Below are positions 46,978 through 54,582 of a DNA stretch of 54,613 bases, piece after piece (the stretch's first letter is position 1; every line of letters begins with the position of its first letter). Made by a program: the position numbers and the translations under genes. The notes beneath the pieces are model-generated. The model ran no database searches. It saw only the letters and a list, made by a program, of their open reading frames with translations, and had not been told where the DNA came from. The stretch comes from Mycoplana dimorpha (lineage in GTDB: Bacteria > Pseudomonadota > Alphaproteobacteria > Rhizobiales > Rhizobiaceae): NCBI RefSeq assembly GCF_003046475.1, contig NZ_PZZZ01000001.1:702287-756899 (forward strand). Direction: 5' to 3'.

Positions 46978-47161
46978 CTACTACTCCTCTCCCTGAGCCG
47001 TCGCTCGACTCATGGGGCAAACCAACGATGTTGCGGGTTTGTAGAGAGGGGTCAGCGTATGAGCGGCCCTAGCACGAGCCGGACTTTGTGCGGGTGTTTG
47101 GCGACTTGGAAAACGTATGTCATTTCATCCATCATGTGTGCTGGATTAGGCACCGCAAAAC

Positions 47162-47773
47162 CTAGTCTCGCCATCGCTTCACCCTTGTTTCCGGACCCAG
47201 GATCGCTTCATCTAGATCGACATCGACGAAACGATGAAGGATCAGCGAAGCTAGGCCTGCCATCGGGTTGGTCTCTCGAAAAGCGGTCAAACACTCAGAG
47301 ATTGTCAGCGATCCATGCTCGTCAAAAGCTGCGAGTAGGCGAACGCGGTCTCCTAAGGGACAGGTCCAACGGGCGTACCTCAGCAAGTCGCGTGCATTGC
47401 GGTACCGAAAGCTCTGGGGATCAACAGGATCTGCTACCGAGTATTGGTATCCCGCGGCCCTCGCGCGATCTGCAATCCAGGATGGCGTTCCAGAGTTAGC
47501 GTCCCGGACATCAATCAGGAAAGCTTGATCGCCTTTGAATACCAGGAAATCGGGCACATGAGCCTGAGGACCTGCCTGCAACTCCAAAGGAAGGCAGGAC
47601 CAATTCGTCACCTCTCGATTGATTTCGAGTAGAACTGCGAACTCGAAAGCCGTCTTTCCGCGAAAGAGAGGCTGTCCCAAGCAACGAAGGGCTGCGTGCA
47701 GCTTGAATCCAGATGCGGCGGCTTGGCCTCTAGCGGCAACAAGTGGCGATTGGCATTTGCGGATTTTTGTCAC
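47162..47773 (-). CDS. Hypothetical protein with a TnsA-like nuclease pattern
   Basis: A 203-residue protein starting with GTG at 47773, with GGAG five bases upstream. Residues 43-90 read FEFAVLLEINREVTNW, then HVPDFLVFKGDQAFLIDV, with acidic residues at 44 or 50, 75 and 88. That is the order of the TnsA-type endonuclease fold, although the usual final lysine (EVK) is replaced by LIDV. It could be a diverged transposon endonuclease or a regulatory relative. It lies about 3.6 kb from the intact tnsA. Confidence 0.55.
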   Translation of the reverse strand: MTKIRKCQSPLVAARGQAAASGFKLHAALRCLGQPLFRGKTAFEFAVLLEINREVTNWSCLPLELQAGPQAHVPDFLVFKGDQAFLIDVRDANSGTPSWIADRARAAGYQYSVADPVDPQSFRYRNARDLLRYARWTCPLGDRVRLLAAFDEHGSLTISECLTAFRETNPMAGLASLILHRFVDVDLDEAILGPETRVKRWRD

Positions 47774-47952
47774 ACAGAAACTCCATAAGCAGACAGCCTA
47801 GTGTCGATGCCCAAGGGCACCGCCAATAGATCAGCGTATGAGAGTATTCTGGCTCATATGGAACAGATACAGAACAAACCGAGGCACGTCAACCCCAATG
47901 CGGCGGTGTTGTTACGTAACAGCAGTCGGAGAAAGCAAAGCCGACCGAAGGA

Positions 47953-48540
47953 CTACTGATTTAGCTCAGCGAGATGATCAAAGACCACCGCGGATACCGC
48001 GACGGTCGGCTGCACACGATTGGCGAAGGGTACGCTATCTGTCCACACGGGCCGCACGAGCCACTTTGCGTCCATTGGGTTATAAAGGCCCGGGAGCTTG
48101 AAGTGCTCATGAATCTGAAGGAAATGCCTAATATTCATCGTTGCAATGGGCGCTTTGTGCACAATGGCCGAAGCTGCGATCGAAAGGTCTTCACCGAGCT
48201 TTGGATTTTTGGCGAAGCTTGATGGTAGCCATAGATTTCTCAGCGCGGGCAGAGACGTCATGTGCGCGTATAATTGGGCTGTCGGCAGATCCATTCCCAG
48301 GAAGCGAACGTTTGAGGCTAAAATTGAGTTAAGCCATTCCCGAAGAAATTTGCTTCTTTCCGGATTTTTCTCAGCGATATTTTTAATACCTCGCTCAATT
48401 TCAATGATCGCTCCAACAGGGATAGCCACAGGCGTCCCCAAATCATTCAACCAAGCAATCATTTGCGGACTCGGCCGCTTTGTCGCAAAATGACTCCATA
48501 CGTTTGTATCGAGCACAAATAAGCTTGGATTCGAGACCAT
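47953..48540 (-). CDS. PIN-domain toxin, VapC/FitB type
   Basis: This 195-residue protein has the PIN RNase pattern: Asp in VLDTNVWSHF (about residue 10), Glu in AIIEIERG (about 46-48), and Asp in GEDLSIAASAIVH (about 117). PIN toxins cleave RNA, usually tRNA or mRNA. The fourth acidic position that often follows (TRNxxDF) is here TMNIRHF. There is a C-terminal extension past the usual 140 residues. Its likely antitoxin gene is divergent 101 bases away, not cotranscribed in the usual order. Confidence 0.75.
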   Translation of the reverse strand: MVSNPSLFVLDTNVWSHFATKRPSPQMIAWLNDLGTPVAIPVGAIIEIERGIKNIAEKNPERSKFLREWLNSILASNVRFLGMDLPTAQLYAHMTSLPALRNLWLPSSFAKNPKLGEDLSIAASAIVHKAPIATMNIRHFLQIHEHFKLPGLYNPMDAKWLVRPVWTDSVPFANRVQPTVAVSAVVFDHLAELNQ

Positions 48541-48641
48541 TATGGGAACCCTGCTGATACATCCTCGATGAGGGTGCAGCGATTCGTTGTAATTTTGGTT
48601 AACGAGTCTGATGAAATTGATCAGGGCTGAGGGGCGTCAAG

Positions 48642-48878
48642 ATGGCGAGCAAGCAAACCGAGAAAGATTCGCTACGGGTTGCTGGTGTTTGGACCACCGA
48701 AGACGCGCGTGAGAATTTTGATGCACTCATTAAAGCTGCAATAAACCTTGGTCCTCAGAAAATCTTGCACCATGGTCGAGAACTAAGTTTGTCCCTTAGA
48801 GGTGCGCAAAAATTGCCGGATGTAAGAGAAATACTGCGGCGAGGGGGGCCATTAGATAATAGCGGCGAGCTGGATTGA
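48642..48878 (+). CDS. Phd/YefM-like antitoxin
   Basis: A 78-residue protein whose N-terminal half (AGVWTTEDARENFDALIKAA) resembles the DNA-binding part of Phd/YefM antitoxins and whose C-terminus (RGAQKLPDVREILRRGGP) would neutralise a toxin. GAGGGG lies seven bases before the ATG. It is divergent from the PIN toxin gene. Pairing is inferred from proximity. Confidence 0.6.
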   Translation: MASKQTEKDSLRVAGVWTTEDARENFDALIKAAINLGPQKILHHGRELSLSLRGAQKLPDVREILRRGGPLDNSGELD

Positions 48879-48902
48879 AGTCGTGATGACGTAAGCGCTA
48901 TT

Positions 48903-49441
48903 CCGCAGCGTAGAGTACAAAAGAAGACGTTTGATGAGAAGGCCGCGACGCAATTCCAGAATGCAACCAAGCTACAGTATTTGCCCGGCGTAAAGATCAC
49001 CTACGCGCCAAGCCCCGTTCATGTCCAGCGCACGGCAAAGACCATCTCAACCTACGTTTTGTCGAATTTCAGTTCCGAAATTGACCTCGCGATAACGATA
49101 GCGGTGCAGAGCGCAGGAAACCTGCTGGGCATGGGCTCGCGACCCACGACCTCCGCATCGGCGCTCTGCCGATCATGCGCCCAAACCCGTTCGGTGAAGG
49201 TGCGGATTTCAGATACGACCGGTGGGAGATCATGAGCCTGGGCCTCCTTGCCGATTCCTGGTTGATCCCGTTTCTGTTATGGCAGCCGCCCGGACTTGGC
49301 CGGGTGCTCGATCCTCGGCTGCGGTGCTTCAGCCAAAGGCATCCGGCTTGCGTCTCTCGCTCCGCCTGGCACGCGGATCGTAAGAAGTCGAAGTCATCAC
49401 GACAGATTTTCGTAGGGACTAGTCGGGACTCGGCCGAATAA
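48903..49441 (+). pseudogene. Broken gene of unknown function
   Basis: Two overlapping frames look like one interrupted gene. The first reads PGVKITYAPSPVHVQRTAKT and TIAVQSAGNLLGMG; after a shift near 49135 the second reads LRIGALPIMRPNPFGEGADF and RYDRWEIMSLGLLADSWLIP. No family was recognised. There is no good start codon. This fills the gap between the antitoxin and SRAP genes. Confidence 0.35.
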
Positions 49442-50018
49442 GCTGGACGTCAAGGCTTCCCTGTGAAAGAGGACGCAGGAGTTGGTCTTCTGGTTTGGAT
49501 AGGTCCAGCCAATGTCGCCAGTGGTCCGGTCTCAAGACAACCACCTGCCGATCATGTATGGGGGCGACATCGGGTCCTGGTTCCGTTGTCAGCATCGTAA
49601 ATGATGGGGGCTCATTCCCTTCACCGTCACGCCACAGGCCTGCGATCGCCAGGAACGCCGACCCCCGAAGCGTGAAACGATGTTTCGCTTTCGGGAATTT
49701 CTTGCCCGTGAATTCGAAGAACGCGCTGGCGGGTATCAAACAACGCTTGCTGTTTCCGAAGTGCCGTCCCTCCGAGCGAAAATTGAAGACAGGCCCGCCT
49801 TTTCTTCCGGTGGGCGACGGGAAACCGAACCGCATTGGCGATAGCTCGACCACGGCCGCCGACGCCGCCCGCATCACGGGCCCGATGTCTCCGACCTTGA
49901 TATCGTCGGCCCGGGGAAGATCGAGTTCGCTCTGGTGTGACGGAATCTCGAGCGCAAGCTCCTGCATCATCTTGCAGTACTCGGCGTACAAAATGTGCTG
50001 TTCGTAGTCGTTACACAT
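49419..50018 (-). CDS. SRAP-domain protein (YedK/HMCES family)
   Basis: SRAP proteins bind abasic sites in single-stranded DNA through a covalent link to Cys2. The 199-residue protein starts MCNDYEQHIL, so Cys2 is kept. The N residue in VFNFRSEGRH, the glutamate in ASAFFEFTGKK and the histidine in VAPIHDRQVVVL complete the active-site set. It is convergent with upstream sequence and divergent from small genes leading to exonuclease III. It would protect abasic sites in exposed DNA. Confidence 0.88.
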   Translation of the reverse strand: MCNDYEQHILYAEYCKMMQELALEIPSHQSELDLPRADDIKVGDIGPVMRAASAAVVELSPMRFGFPSPTGRKGGPVFNFRSEGRHFGNSKRCLIPASAFFEFTGKKFPKAKHRFTLRGSAFLAIAGLWRDGEGNEPPSFTMLTTEPGPDVAPIHDRQVVVLRPDHWRHWLDLSKPEDQLLRPLSQGSLDVQLIRPSPD

Positions 50019-50113
50019 AGTCAGGACTATAGAGCGGCACCAGCCGATTTAAATGGTCGCCGGACAAGCGGTCGGCGGAGGACGGCTCCTGCCGCAGGAC
50101 CAGAGGCATTCTC

Positions 50114-50227
50114 ATGAGGAAGCGCTTAAAAAAGAAGACTGCTGCCGATACGTCGGCCGAGGCCGATGATTGTAACTTTCCGCCTTTTCACGCGTTTGTC
50201 GGGCAAGCGCAAAAACGGAGGTTGTGA
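50114..50227 (+). CDS. Short basic protein
   Basis: A 37-codon frame (MRKRLKKKTAADTSAEADDC, then NFPPFHAFVGQAQ) ends in TGA that overlaps the next ATG (TGATG), suggesting coupling. The ribosome binding site is weak. Small lysine-rich proteins like this occur in rhizobia but I recognise no family. Confidence 0.35.
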   Translation: MRKRLKKKTAADTSAEADDCNFPPFHAFVGQAQKRRL

Positions 50228-50403
50228 TGTCAAAGCGAGAGCTCATCGATACCGGGACGGACAAGCGTTACGTTCGTCGTGACGAAGGCGGCAGGTTCAA
50301 GAAGTCGGTCGATGTCGGCCGTTCTCTGTCAGCCGACAAGCGTCACCGCGCCAAGCACGATGCCAAACCAGGAGAGGGCGACAGGGGCGACCATAAGCGA
50401 TAA
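50227..50403 (+). CDS. Small basic protein
   Basis: A 58-residue lysine/arginine-rich protein (MSKRELIDTGTDKRYVRRDE) that ends GEGDRGDHKR. GGAGG lies about five bases before the ATG, a good ribosome binding site. It begins in the overlap with the previous short frame and ends three bases before xthA, so it is probably in the same operon. Function is unknown; high basicity suggests nucleic-acid binding. Confidence 0.6.
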   Translation: MSKRELIDTGTDKRYVRRDEGGRFKKSVDVGRSLSADKRHRAKHDAKPGEGDRGDHKR

Positions 50404-50406
50404 TCG

Positions 50407-51195
50407 ATGAAGATCGCGACCTATAACGTCAATGGCGTGAATGGCCGTCTCGACGTGCTGCTGCGATGGCTGGAACAAGCGTCACCCGATGTCGTGTGCC
50501 TTCAGGAGCTGAAATCACCGGACGCCAAGTTCCCGGTCAAGGCCATCGAGGCCGCTGGCTACGGCGCAATCTGGCATGGCCAGAAAAGTTGGAATGGCGT
50601 GGCGATCCTTGCCAAGGGAAAAGAGCCGCTGCTGACCCGCAAAGGCTTGTCGGGCGACGCCGATGACCCGCACAGCCGCTATATCGAGGCAGCCGTTGAT
50701 GGCATGCTGTTTGGTTGCCTGTACCTGCCAAACGGTAATCCCTATCCGGGACCCAAGTTCAGCTACAAGCTCGCTTGGTTTGAGAGGCTGGCCGCCTACG
50801 CCGCCGAGCTTCTCGAACTCAAGGTCCCGGTGGTTCTCGCTGGCGACTACAACGTCATGCCAACGGAGCTGGATGTTTACAAGCCCGAACGCTGGCTCGA
50901 CGACGCATTGTTCCGCGTCGAGGTCCGCGACGCCTTTCGTCGTCTTGTCGACCAAGGGTGGACAGACGCGTTGCGGCAACTGCATCCGGGCGAACGCATC
51001 TACACCTACTGGGACTACTTCCGAAATGCTTTCGCAAGAGATGCAGGGCTCAGGATCGATCACTTCCTGCTCAGTCCGCAGCTCGCTGCCAAACTAGTGA
51101 GAGCCGGAGTCGACAAGGAAGTCCGCGGATGGGAACACGCCAGTGATCATGCCCCGACCTGGATCGAACTGTCTGATGCCCCACACAGAAAATGA
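50407..51195 (+). CDS. xthA: Exonuclease III family AP endonuclease
   Basis: This enzyme cuts DNA at abasic sites and trims 3' blocks in base-excision repair. The 262-residue protein has the family blocks MKIATYNVNGVNGRLDVLLR, VVCLQELK (metal-binding glutamate), YIEAAVDG and VVLAGDYNVMPTELD, then RIDHFLLSPQ and ASDHAPTWIEL (catalytic His). It follows the small basic protein by three bases. Rhizobia have several XthA-like proteins, so this copy may be secondary. Confidence 0.9.
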   Translation: MKIATYNVNGVNGRLDVLLRWLEQASPDVVCLQELKSPDAKFPVKAIEAAGYGAIWHGQKSWNGVAILAKGKEPLLTRKGLSGDADDPHSRYIEAAVDGMLFGCLYLPNGNPYPGPKFSYKLAWFERLAAYAAELLELKVPVVLAGDYNVMPTELDVYKPERWLDDALFRVEVRDAFRRLVDQGWTDALRQLHPGERIYTYWDYFRNAFARDAGLRIDHFLLSPQLAAKLVRAGVDKEVRGWEHASDHAPTWIELSDAPHRK

Positions 51196-51202
51196 GGAAT
51201 GG

Positions 51203-52099
51203 TCAAGAATGCCTTGGTTGATGGGATCGCCCAAGGGGAGCCGTCGAACGCCTGCGCTCGCGAGAACGGGCGAGTTTCCGGGCTAATCTTAGCTCGGCAA
51301 GCGTCGGCAGCCACCATCCCAGCCTCCGGTCGGGCTCGCTGCGCGCAGGCCAGGTGGAGACGAGTTCCTTCAACGAGGGTAGTCTCCACGACGCCCATAT
51401 AAAGTCCATTAGGCTATTGGCCAGGTGCGGATAGAAGGAGGAAAAATCGGTGGTGACGAGTTCACCTGAGAGGTCCGTAAACAGGACAATGCCGTAGCGT
51501 TCAGTCGAAACTGGACGACCCAGCGGAGGCGGAAAGACGCTTGGGATTGGATAGCGCCGGCGGCGGCGCTCGCTGGCCAGCATTCGCGCTCTGCGCTCAT
51601 CCTCCGAGCCATGCATGGTCATTCTTCGCATTCTGCGCACCTCGGGCTCGTTGCGCTGAGCGGCCGCCTCGATGATCGGCCAACGCCTGCGCAAGTCTTC
51701 ATAGGATCGAAAGGGCACCCGCCACAGGCGATGTGTTTCATCCCAATGAGCCCACGGCACTTGACGCAGCTCCTGGATGGCCGTCTTCGAGTAGGGGGTG
51801 CGGACCCGCAGATCGTCGGCGACTTCAAGGTACTGGCTGACGATCGGCTCAAAGTCGTATGCATCTCTTCCTTTGTCGTCAGCAAATGCGTCAAGGCCTG
51901 AGGTCTGCCGATCAATCCAGCGCGCGATCCTTTGGTCAGCGGTCTTGCCGGGAACGAACCAGCTTCGCCGCTCATCGTCCCAGCGTGCTCTGGGGAAGCT
52001 CTCGCGGAACTGCTCCACCGTTGCGCGGTCGTACGGAAAAGCCACGAACGCTCCGGGTTGAGTTGAGGAGACTGAGATATGGCGCACTGGAAGCCTCAT
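51203..52099 (-). CDS. Protein with two HARP-like motifs
   Basis: This protein of about 298 residues (start uncertain; I use the ATG at 52099, MRLPVRHISVSSTQPGAF) is not a named family to my knowledge. It has two copies of a pattern like the HARP domain of annealing helicases: AFPYDRATVEQFRESFPRAR with WDDERRSWFVPG, then YSKTAIQELRQVPWAHWDET with HRLWRVPF. No helicase motifs are present. A C-terminal region has YGIVLFTDLSGELVTTDF and ends in a basic tail. It is convergent with xthA. Confidence 0.6.
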   Translation of the reverse strand: MRLPVRHISVSSTQPGAFVAFPYDRATVEQFRESFPRARWDDERRSWFVPGKTADQRIARWIDRQTSGLDAFADDKGRDAYDFEPIVSQYLEVADDLRVRTPYSKTAIQELRQVPWAHWDETHRLWRVPFRSYEDLRRRWPIIEAAAQRNEPEVRRMRRMTMHGSEDERRARMLASERRRRRYPIPSVFPPPLGRPVSTERYGIVLFTDLSGELVTTDFSSFYPHLANSLMDFIWASWRLPSLKELVSTWPARSEPDRRLGWWLPTLAELRLARKLARSRERRRSTAPLGRSHQPRHS

Positions 52100-52279
52100 G
52101 CGTTCAGACAGAAACGCACCTGCGGGGTGCGGGTTCAAAACAATGGGTTCCGCAAGAACTAAAGCTTCAGCTTGATCGACAGGTTCGCCTCTAAGACGAA
52201 GACGAGGGCTGACCGAGAGCCTCTCGCTCCGCAATGCCATCGCTGCGCATTTCATACGGGCACACAAGAAGGCCTCAAA

Positions 52280-52411
52280 ATGCTCTCAGATGGATCAGAG
52301 GGGGCAGTGTTCACTGTTACTGGCAATCGGGCCATCTTACCGTGGGGTCCGTACGATGCGGCTGCTTATCTTTCTGGCATTCTCGCTGGGTTGGTCTATC
52401 CGCTCCTGTAG
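52280..52411 (+). CDS. Possible very small membrane protein
   Basis: A 43-codon frame (MLSDGSEGAVFTVTGNRAIL, then PWGPYDAAAYLSGILAGLVY) ends in a hydrophobic stretch that could span the membrane. A short AAGG lies ahead of the ATG. It may be real, but no family is known. Confidence 0.3.
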   Translation: MLSDGSEGAVFTVTGNRAILPWGPYDAAAYLSGILAGLVYPLL

Positions 52412-52440
52412 CCACTTAACTAGCAGCGGTGCGGCGGCTC

Positions 52441-52737
52441 TCATTCACCTTGCTGGCTGACCATCAGAAGGTCTCGGACTTGCACCGGATCCCTGCTGAT
52501 AAAGGCGAATGATTTTTCCGAGGGCATTGGCGTGTTCATTGCCCACCGAAGGGCGATCCGCCTCGACAGATCAAAAATGCTCTGCAGCGCTTTCATGTCT
52601 GCTGGCTCGAATGCACCGGACAGCGGAAACGCACGATTTAGCAAAATGGTGGCTTTGGTGTTGTACACAGCATACTCTTTCACCTCTCGCCTCACCGCCG
52701 TCAGCGCCTTACTTATATCTGACGATGTTGGGAGCAT
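52441..52737 (-). CDS. Hypothetical protein
   Basis: A 98-residue, mostly helical protein (MLPTSSDISKALTAVRREVK; then FDLSRRIALRWAMNTP). No family or signal peptide is recognised. The ribosome binding site is weak. It is an isolated gene in accessory sequence. Confidence 0.45.
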   Translation of the reverse strand: MLPTSSDISKALTAVRREVKEYAVYNTKATILLNRAFPLSGAFEPADMKALQSIFDLSRRIALRWAMNTPMPSEKSFAFISRDPVQVRDLLMVSQQGE

Positions 52738-53257
52738 GCCCTCGAACGCTCCAGTTGTCTAAATATGTTTTGGTGACATGGCTGACGGTTCCGCTCACTT
52801 GCGAGCGCGGACTTTCGTGGCGTGGCGATCCAGCGTCAGGTCCAAGCGAATATGTAGACTGGCTCGATGATGTCTCGTATCTGCAACGAGCCGAGGATAT
52901 TGAACGACCGCGCGACGGCCTGCAGCGGCCGGACTGCCTGCCTGAGGATCGGGATCCTGTTCCCGGATCGTGAGGCACCCAGCGGGGTGCAAACCCCCGT
53001 GGGGGGAGTGCCGAACGTATGATGCGATTGGCACCTGGATGCGAAGGTATCTGGCGCGGGGTCCGATAATTACTTGGACCGCCGGCCTCCAAAGATGTGA
53101 CCGCCGTGTTGGACGTTGGACCTCAATATAAGGTGCCAAATCGCTCACCTTTCCCGTGTTTGAGCGGAACTTTTTCTAGTAGGCATGATTGTGCTCCCGA
53201 GAGACATGCCCCTTCAGGCCAAACCTTAGCGCCTGAGCCACCAAAACTAGTGCCGGG
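52738..53257. other. Intergenic region with hairpins and a possible gene fragment
   Basis: This 520-base stretch holds a coding-like piece without a start (ERGLSWRGDPASGPSEYVDW and QRAEDIERPRDGL, frame of 52509) and a dense cluster of hairpins at 52946-53012. No complete gene is seen. Confidence 0.35.
52946..53012. ncRNA. Candidate structured RNA or hairpin cluster
   Basis: GATCGGGA and TCCCGGATC form one hairpin. GCACCC (52975-80) pairs with GGGTGC (52985-90). CCCCC (52994-98) pairs with GGGGG (53001-05). GGCAC (52974-78) can also close with GTGCC (53008-12) in a larger competing stem. No promoter was located. Confidence 0.3.
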
Positions 53258-53842
53258 ATGGGAAAGATGTCTGGCGAGGTAGGCACGACCCTCAAATGCT
53301 TAGCGGTCACGACAATGTGCGCATTCTGCGCATGTCCGACCTCCCAAGCCCCTGCCAAGGAGGGCGGCAAGGGGTACAACAATCATAAGGCACAGGTCGC
53401 GAAAGCGAGCGTGCGGACGTCCAATCGAAAGCAACTTCGTAAGGGTGGTGGCCGATATGTCGTCGGCAAGGCTTATGTGGTCAGGGGCAAGCGGTATAAC
53501 CCGAAGCAGGACAGAGATTACGACTCAAAAGGGATCGCATCCTGGTATGGGGCGGGCTTCCATGGACGCCTCACGGCGAACGGAGAAATCTTTGACAAGG
53601 ATCACCTTTCAGCCGCACACTCAACCCTTCCCTTGCCGAGCTATGTGCGGGTGACGAACCTCGAAAACCGTTCCTCGCTCATCGTGCGCGTCAATGATCG
53701 TGGCCCATTCCATAAGGGTCGTATTATCGACCTTTCGAGCAAGGCGGCCGATTTGCTCGATTTAAAAAAGCGCGGAACGGCCACCGTCAGAGTGCAGTAT
53801 GTCGGCCTCGCCCGTATGGACGTTACGACATGCCATACCTGA
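53258..53842 (+). CDS. rlpA: RlpA-like double-psi beta-barrel protein
   Basis: A 194-residue protein with an N-terminal signal-like or lipoprotein segment (CLAVTTMCAFCACPTSQAPA), a basic linker, and an RlpA domain (GIASWYGAGFHGRLTANGEI; then LPLPSYVRVTNLENRSSLIV and VNDRGPFHKGRIIDLSSKAA). RlpA proteins act on peptidoglycan as lytic transglycosylases near the septum or cell surface. It lacks the C-terminal SPOR domain, so it is a short form. A GGGATGGGAAAG sequence surrounds the start, which is uncertain. Confidence 0.8.
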   Translation: MGKMSGEVGTTLKCLAVTTMCAFCACPTSQAPAKEGGKGYNNHKAQVAKASVRTSNRKQLRKGGGRYVVGKAYVVRGKRYNPKQDRDYDSKGIASWYGAGFHGRLTANGEIFDKDHLSAAHSTLPLPSYVRVTNLENRSSLIVRVNDRGPFHKGRIIDLSSKAADLLDLKKRGTATVRVQYVGLARMDVTTCHT

Positions 53843-54300
53843 TGGCTTCATACGCCGCGGAGGGTGGACGCTTTCAACTCAATCCTCAGCTTCGAACCGG
53901 TATTGGGGTCATGGTCGCTTGGAACAGATTGTGAACCTTGCGCATACTGGCGGTCTGTTACGAGCTAGGTCCTAGCGGAGCAATGATCTAGGCGTCCCAG
54001 ATGGAAATTACTTGCTTTCGACCTGGCCCAAAAATTCATGGATTGCAGCGTCAACTCGCAGGCCGCCGCTCTGTCAGAAGACCAGGCGTAAGTCTCGACC
54101 AACTGCGTGGTGTACCTGCTTGATATGCCAGGATGTCTTCTGCCGATCAGAAGGACGATCTGGAGGTTTAGAGCGCAAGGCTGTTACAATACATGCATCG
54201 GAATTCCCCGAGGGAAATTGCGCCGCTTTATCTTGGAAACGAAGATTGTTCATCTGCGAAGAAGCTGCGCCTCCATGCGAGAAGCTCTGGAGAGGAAAAC
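53843..54300. other. Intergenic region without a clear gene
   Basis: This 458-base gap shows only short overlapping frames in two + strand phases. No tRNA, insertion sequence border or promoter was identified. Its right end contains the ribosome binding site (GGAGAGGA) of the next gene. Confidence 0.4.
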
Positions 54301-54555
54301 ATGATCACGGGTCCGCAATGCCGTGCAGCGCGAGCGCTGGTCGAAGTTACGAGGAGCAAACTGGCACTTCGCTCGGGTATCGATGAATCGGTGATAGAGG
54401 GATTTGAGCGCATCATCGATGAACCAGCGCCTGATGTGATCGCGACGCTGGAAAAGGTCCTGCAAGAGCTAGGGGCAATTTTTATTGAAGAGAACGGTGG
54501 CGGAAAAGTAAGCGCTGGTTTTCCCCCACCTTCCGGATCAGCGTGTGATTGTTGA
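54301..54555 (+). CDS. Short HTH (XRE-like) regulator
   Basis: An 84-residue protein begins MITGPQCRAARALVEVTRSK and continues LALRSGIDESVIEGFER, a helix-turn-helix of the XRE/Cro type, then VIATLEKVLQELGAIFIEEN. The ATG at 54301 has GGAGAGGA about six bases upstream; longer in-frame extensions to 54193 lack one. Such short HTH proteins are frequent in rhizobial genomes. Confidence 0.75.
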   Translation: MITGPQCRAARALVEVTRSKLALRSGIDESVIEGFERIIDEPAPDVIATLEKVLQELGAIFIEENGGGKVSAGFPPPSGSACDC

Positions 54556-54582
54556 TGTTGTTGCCGAACGAGGCTTCGACAT

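Noticed and set aside
47052-47842. Direct repeat TCAGCGTATGAG at 47052 and 47831 flanking the TnsA-like gene
   Set aside because: A single 12-base match in many kilobases is expected by chance, and no transposon ends are seen there.
49411-49430. AGTCCCGA on the - strand, like the repeats at 37357 and 37427
   Set aside because: Only eight bases match and it lies in the coding end of the SRAP gene.
37324-53257. CRISPR array or Cas genes near the Tn7-like operon
   Set aside because: I found no regularly spaced repeats with unique spacers and no Cas-like protein. The three 16-mers are unevenly spaced.
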